Part shown: positions 5,297-8,468 of the stretch, one piece after another
Numbering within the stretch: the first letter of the stretch is position 1
Layout of the letters: every line of letters starts with the position of its first letter
Assembly (NCBI GenBank): GCA_002780675.1
Contig: PEUR01000201.1
Location: forward strand, 1 to 8,468
Direction: 5' to 3'
From: Gallionellales bacterium CG03_land_8_20_14_0_80_55_15
GTDB lineage: Bacteria; Pseudomonadota; Gammaproteobacteria; Burkholderiales; Gallionellaceae
Length of the DNA: 8,468 nt
Notes under the pieces: generated by a model
What the model saw: only the letters and a program-made list of their open reading frames with translations
Database searches by the model: none
What the model was told of the DNA's origin: nothing
Program-made: the position numbers and the translations under genes

Positions 5297-7387
5297 TTAC
5301 CTTAAAACAGGTATTTTACCTTGCGAGGCGAGTTGTTTTAGCAGCTCGCCTTGCGCGCATTTGCGTACCGCACGGCGCGGCAGTTTTCGGTGATACTGGC
5401 CTGCGCCGTTCATTTCCCATGCCTGGCAATTGTCCTGCAAGTAGGCTTTTAGCCCCTCATCCAGTACGCGTTTTTTGAGCTTTGCGTTGAGGATGGGGAA
5501 GCACGCCTCGATGCGCCGGAAAAAATTTCTGTCCATCCAGTCTGCGCTGGCCAGATAAACATCATGTTTTAAGTCGTTGCGGAAATAGAAGATGCGGGTG
5601 TGCTCCAGAAAACGTCCGATGATGGAGCGCACGCGGATATTCTCGGATAGTCCGGCTACGCCGGGTCGTAGTGCACACACCCCGCGCACGATTAAATCTA
5701 CTTTCACCCCCGCCTGCGAAGCCTCGTACAACGCAGTGATGGTTTGCGGTTCGAGCAGGGCATTCATCTTGGCGATGATGTGCGCGCGCTTGCCCGCCTT
5801 GGCAAGCGATGTCTCGTTTTTGATGGCGCGCAGCACTTCGCTGTGCATCGAGAAGGGCGATTGCCACAAGTGATTGAGTTTGCGCGCTTTGCCGAGGCCG
5901 GTGAGCTGGCTGAACATTTCGTTCACGTCGGCGCAGATTTCCTCGTTGCTGGTGAACAAACCAAAATCGGTATAAAGCCGCGCGGTGCGCGGATGATAAT
6001 TGCCCGTGCCGAGGTGTACATAACGGCGCAGCTTGCCGTCTTCACGGCGTACCACCATCAGCATCTTGGCATGGGTTTTGTGACCCACCACGCCATATAC
6101 CACATGCGCGCCGACTTCTTCCAGACGGGTCGCCCAGTTGATATTGGCTTCCTCGTCGAAGCGTGCCAGTAATTCGACCACCACGGTGACTTCCGTGCCA
6201 TGCCGAGCTGCGTTGACCAGTGCTTCCATCAGTGCCGAGTCGGTGCCGGTGCGATACACGGTCTGTTTGATGGCAACCACGTTCGGGTCGCTCGCTGCCT
6301 GCTGGATAAAATCAATCACCGGGCGGAAAGATTGGTAGGGGTGATGCAAGAGTATGTCACCCTTGCGGATCACCTTGAACATATCCGCGCCCTTCTTTTG
6401 CAAAACCAACGGCACGCCCGGCACAAAGGCGGGGAATTTCAGGTCATCTCGATCTACCATGCCGGGAATTTCCATGAGGCGAACCAGATTGACCGGGCCA
6501 TGCACGCGAAATACATCGTTGGCGGTCAGTTTGAATTCACGTCGCAAGAGTTCCTCTACTTCGGGCGAGCAATTGTCGGCGATTTCCAGGCGCACGGCAT
6601 CGCCGAAATTGCGTTGCGGCAATTCGCCTTGCAGGCTTAGGCGCAGGTTCTTGACCTCTTCCTCATCCACGAACAGATTGCTGTTGCGCGTGGCGCGGAA
6701 CTGGTAACAGCCCAGCACTTCCATGCCACTGAACAGTTCGTCCACATGCGCGTGCATGATCGAAGACAGAAACACGAAACCATGTTCGCAACCGCTGATT
6801 TCACGGGGTATGGGAATGGTGCGCGGCAACACGCGTGGCGCTTGCACGATGGCGCGGGCGGAATTGCGCCCGAACGCATCGCGGCCTTGCAGTTCCACGG
6901 CGAAGTTCAGGCTCTTGTTGAGTACGCGCGGAAAGGGATGCGCGGGGTCGAGACCGATAGGGGTCAGCACCGGCATCACTTCGCGGAAGAAATAATCCTT
7001 TACCCAGGCCTGCTGGGCCTCACTCCAGTGCGTGCGGCGCAAAAACTTGATGCCTTGCGCGGCTAGCGCGGGGGTGAGCTTTTCGTTGAATAGCTGATAT
7101 TGCCGCTTGATCAGTTGATGCGCCTGTTCGCGCACCAGGTTGAGGGTTTGTATGGCCGTCATGCCATCGGCATTGGTGGTGAGGCCGCCGTGCTTGATTT
7201 GTTCCATCAATCCGGCCACGCGCACCTCAAAAAATTCATCGAGATTGCTGCTGACGATACACAAGTATTTCAGCCGTTCCAGCAGAGGGATGGTGTCATC
7301 CTCCGCCTGCGCGAACACGCGGAGGTTGAATTCGAGTAGCGCGACTTCCCGGTTGAGGAATTGCAGCGGTGGAAAGGTGTTGGGCAA
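5297..7387 (-). CDS. ppk1: Polyphosphate kinase 1
   Basis: This 696-residue protein has the normal length and all parts of PPK1, which reversibly makes polyphosphate from ATP at the membrane. The N-terminal domain opens with FLNREVALLEFNLRVFAQAED. The head domain follows to about 310. The two phospholipase-D-like catalytic domains carry QTVYRTG (375-381), the autophosphorylated histidine in THAK (H439) and the second essential histidine in FLEHTRIFYF (H596). YVHLGTGNYHPRTARLYTDFGL (456-477) is also typical. The start is TTG at 7387, because the conserved N-terminus begins at once and no in-frame ATG or GTG precedes it before the yggX stop; AAGG 9 bases upstream serves as Shine-Dalgarno sequence. 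It follows yggX by 11 bases, so the two form an operon. The rare start codon may limit expression. Confidence 0.97.
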   Translation of the reverse strand: MPNTFPPLQFLNREVALLEFNLRVFAQAEDDTIPLLERLKYLCIVSSNLDEFFEVRVAGLMEQIKHGGLTTNADGMTAIQTLNLVREQAHQLIKRQYQLFNEKLTPALAAQGIKFLRRTHWSEAQQAWVKDYFFREVMPVLTPIGLDPAHPFPRVLNKSLNFAVELQGRDAFGRNSARAIVQAPRVLPRTIPIPREISGCEHGFVFLSSIMHAHVDELFSGMEVLGCYQFRATRNSNLFVDEEEVKNLRLSLQGELPQRNFGDAVRLEIADNCSPEVEELLRREFKLTANDVFRVHGPVNLVRLMEIPGMVDRDDLKFPAFVPGVPLVLQKKGADMFKVIRKGDILLHHPYQSFRPVIDFIQQAASDPNVVAIKQTVYRTGTDSALMEALVNAARHGTEVTVVVELLARFDEEANINWATRLEEVGAHVVYGVVGHKTHAKMLMVVRREDGKLRRYVHLGTGNYHPRTARLYTDFGLFTSNEEICADVNEMFSQLTGLGKARKLNHLWQSPFSMHSEVLRAIKNETSLAKAGKRAHIIAKMNALLEPQTITALYEASQAGVKVDLIVRGVCALRPGVAGLSENIRVRSIIGRFLEHTRIFYFRNDLKHDVYLASADWMDRNFFRRIEACFPILNAKLKKRVLDEGLKAYLQDNCQAWEMNGAGQYHRKLPRRAVRKCAQGELLKQLASQGKIPVLR

Positions 7388-7398
7388 GAGGTGATACC

Positions 7399-7671
7399 TT
7401 AGTGTTTGGGCGGAACGTAACCTTCAGGCATTTGCGTCGTTTCGCCGAAAAAGTAGTTTTCCATCTGTGCCGCCAGATATTTGCGCGCCGCCAGATCGGC
7501 CAGATTGAGGCGATTTTCGTTCACCAGCATGGTCTGGAATTTGATCCAGCCCTGCCAGGCTTCCTTTGAGACATTTTCAAATATCCGCTGTCCCAAAGGA
7601 CCCGGATAAGTCAGGCGCTCCAATCCTTCCGCTTCGCGCCCCAATTTGATGCAGTTGACCATTCTTGTCAT
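7399..7671 (-). CDS. yggX: Probable Fe(II)-trafficking protein YggX
   Basis: The protein is 90 residues, the standard size for YggX, a small cytosolic protein that protects Fe-S clusters from oxidative damage and is thought to handle Fe(II). The family pattern is complete: [10 protein letters not shown] with the conserved cysteine C7, [43 protein letters not shown], and the C-terminal MENYFFGE....EGYVPP. The frame is open to 7806, but the upstream 45 residues are not YggX-like. ATG 7671 has GGAGA (7679-7683, complement) 7 bases upstream and is clearly the start. It is the promoter-proximal gene of the yggX-ppk1 operon and sits under the candidate Pho box, so iron protection and polyphosphate synthesis may be induced together. 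Confidence 0.94.
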   Translation of the reverse strand: MTRMVNCIKLGREAEGLERLTYPGPLGQRIFENVSKEAWQGWIKFQTMLVNENRLNLADLAARKYLAAQMENYFFGETTQMPEGYVPPKH

Positions 7672-7692
7672 GTGTATTTCTCCGTGAGATTG

Positions 7693-7726
7693 ATTGTGCG
7701 CCGCAATTATGACACCACTGTGACAG
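7693..7726 (-). promoter_or_regulatory. Candidate Pho box and -10 of the yggX-ppk1 operon
   Basis: Read on the minus strand from 7726 to 7709 the sequence is CTGTCAC-AGTG-GTGTCAT, two 7-base half-sites spaced 11 bases apart. Against the known PhoB consensus CTGTCAT-N4-CTGTCAY each half has 6 of 7 matches. Exactly 10 bases downstream is CACAAT (7693-7698), a 4-of-6 match to a -10 element; this is the spacing found in E. coli phoA and pstS, where the Pho box replaces the -35. The transcript would start near 7686, just ahead of the yggX Shine-Dalgarno sequence. An alternative PhoB-independent extended -10, TGTCATAAT (7706-7714), overlaps it. Confidence 0.55.
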
Positions 7727-7756
7727 CGCGATGAAATTTTTTGGCATGACGCGCTG
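7724..7756. repeat. Inverted repeat CAGCGCG / CGCGCTG in the divergent gap
   Basis: Perfect 7-base arms at 7724-7730 and 7750-7756 are separated by 19 bases, in the gap between yggX and the receptor gene. No T-run follows on either strand, so it is not a terminator. The left arm overlaps the candidate Pho box by 3 bases. It could be an operator or chance. Confidence 0.25.
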
Positions 7757-7856
7757 CAAGCCAATGAATACAAGGGGTGCGACAAAATGCCGCAGGGACG
7801 ATACATCAGGATTCGTTAATATCGCAATCCGCCCTATTTTTTACATGGAGATTCAG

Positions 7857-8468
7857 ATGAAACTGAAACGTATTACTGTTTGTCTCGCGCTGGCATTCGC
7901 GCCCAGTGCTTTTGCCGCTGAACCCCCCACCCTGCCAGAAGTGGAGGTTACCGCAGAAAAACTGCAACCTTTATCCGCGCCGAACAGCACAGGTTTGGAC
8001 AAAAATAATTTACGGCATTTGCGTAGTGTGACCAGCGACTCGGCTAGTTTGATGCGCGATGTGCCTGGCGTGAGCCTCAACGGAGCGGGCGGCGTGTCCA
8101 GCTTGCCCTCCATTCATGGCCTTGCCGATGATAGGCTGCGCGTTAAGGTAGATGGCATGGATTTAATCGCCTCTTGCCCCAATCATATGAACCCACCCAT
8201 GTCGTATATTGACCCCAGCAATGTCGGTGCATTAAAGGTTTATGCGGGACTTTCTCCCGTCAGCACGGGTGGTGACAGTATCGGTGGCACGGTGCTCGTC
8301 TCCTCACCAGACCCCGTATTTGCCGCAGCGGGTGAGGGTCATCTCCTCAAAGGAGAAGTGGGGGCTTTTCTGCGCAGCAACAACAGTGCTAAAGGCGCGA
8401 ATTTATCCGCCACTATCGCGAGTGAGTCGCTCAGTCTGAGCTACAACGGCTCGGTCAGCGAAGCCAAT
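7857..8468 (+). CDS. TonB-dependent outer-membrane receptor, probable copper type (5' part, cut by window end)
   Basis: The frame stays open from ATG 7857 to the window edge, giving 204 residues. A signal peptide is clear: basic MKLKR, hydrophobic ITVCLALAFAPSAFA, cleavage after A20. A TonB-box-like LPEVEVTAEK (26-35) follows. The plug domain holds SASLMRDVPGVSLNGAGG, SIHGLADDRLRVKVDGM and IDPSNVGALKVYAG, then GGDSIGGTVLV, ending in the first barrel strands. Residues 107-111 read CPNHM, which matches the CxxxM half of the copper-binding site described for OprC of Pseudomonas; the NosA/OprC group imports copper across the outer membrane. The copper assignment is inferred from that motif, since the second half (HxM, in the barrel) lies outside the window. 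GGAG (7847-7850), 6 bases before the ATG, supports the start. Confidence 0.9.
   Translation, partial: MKLKRITVCLALAFAPSAFAAEPPTLPEVEVTAEKLQPLSAPNSTGLDKNNLRHLRSVTSDSASLMRDVPGVSLNGAGGVSSLPSIHGLADDRLRVKVDGMDLIASCPNHMNPPMSYIDPSNVGALKVYAGLSPVSTGGDSIGGTVLVSSPDPVFAAAGEGHLLKGEVGAFLRSNNSAKGANLSATIASESLSLSYNGSVSEAN

Noticed and set aside
5744..6640. Several plus-strand open frames of 66-146 codons
   Set aside because: All are shadows antisense to ppk1, whose frame is complete and conserved throughout.
7672..7806. 45-residue N-terminal extension of yggX
   Set aside because: The added residues are not YggX-like, would run through the Pho box and promoter, and ATG 7671 has its own Shine-Dalgarno sequence.
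7853..8113. Minus-strand open frame of 86 codons
   Set aside because: It is antisense to the TonB-dependent receptor, whose signal peptide and plug motifs are unambiguous.

Overview
The window looks like chromosomal DNA of a betaproteobacterium, perhaps of the Nitrosomonadales/Gallionellaceae type. This is inferred from moderate GC content, the protein flavours (YggX, DUF2288, gamma-carbonic anhydrase, SixA, two unrelated polyphosphate kinases) and the compact gene layout. No rRNA, tRNA, CRISPR array or insertion sequence is visible, and the exact taxon cannot be read from the sequence.

Left part (1-1376, plus strand): the C-terminal end of an unrecognised protein is followed by two toxin-antitoxin pairs in tandem. 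The first is brnT-brnA, toxin first, with a 17-base overlap. The second is a ribbon-helix-helix antitoxin followed by a ParE/RelE-type toxin, with a 4-base GTGA overlap. In both pairs the antitoxin has a good Shine-Dalgarno sequence and the toxin has a poor one.

Middle-left (1382-2686, plus strand): a tight three-gene run encodes a gamma-class carbonic anhydrase (YrdA type), a DUF2288 protein and a half-size EamA/DMT membrane protein. It begins only 5 bases after the ParE-like stop codon, so the toxin-antitoxin module may be co-transcribed with it.

Centre and right (2696-7671): this is a polyphosphate region. On the minus strand, sixA (phosphohistidine phosphatase) lies just upstream of a two-domain PPK2-type polyphosphate:AMP phosphotransferase. 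Divergent from sixA is a gene for a small protein with a Lys/Ala/Pro-rich, histone-H1-like tail fused to a ribbon-helix-helix-like C-terminus. The divergent promoter region holds a perfect 6+1+6 palindrome. Converging on that gene is a yggX-ppk1 operon on the minus strand (Fe(II)-trafficking protein and polyphosphate kinase 1). A good candidate Pho box lies upstream of yggX, with a -10-like hexamer exactly 10 bases downstream, as in classical PhoB promoters. The region thus combines polyphosphate synthesis (PPK1), polyphosphate-driven AMP phosphorylation (PPK2) and probable phosphate-starvation control.

Right edge (7857-8468, plus strand): the N-terminal 204 residues of a TonB-dependent outer-membrane receptor, cut by the window end. 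It carries a CPNHM motif that matches the CxxxM copper-ligand motif of OprC/NosA receptors.

Nothing here is clearly an undescribed system. The parts most worth a second look are the Pho box, the H1-tailed ribbon-helix-helix protein with its palindrome, and the fusion of a toxin-antitoxin module to the carbonic anhydrase operon.
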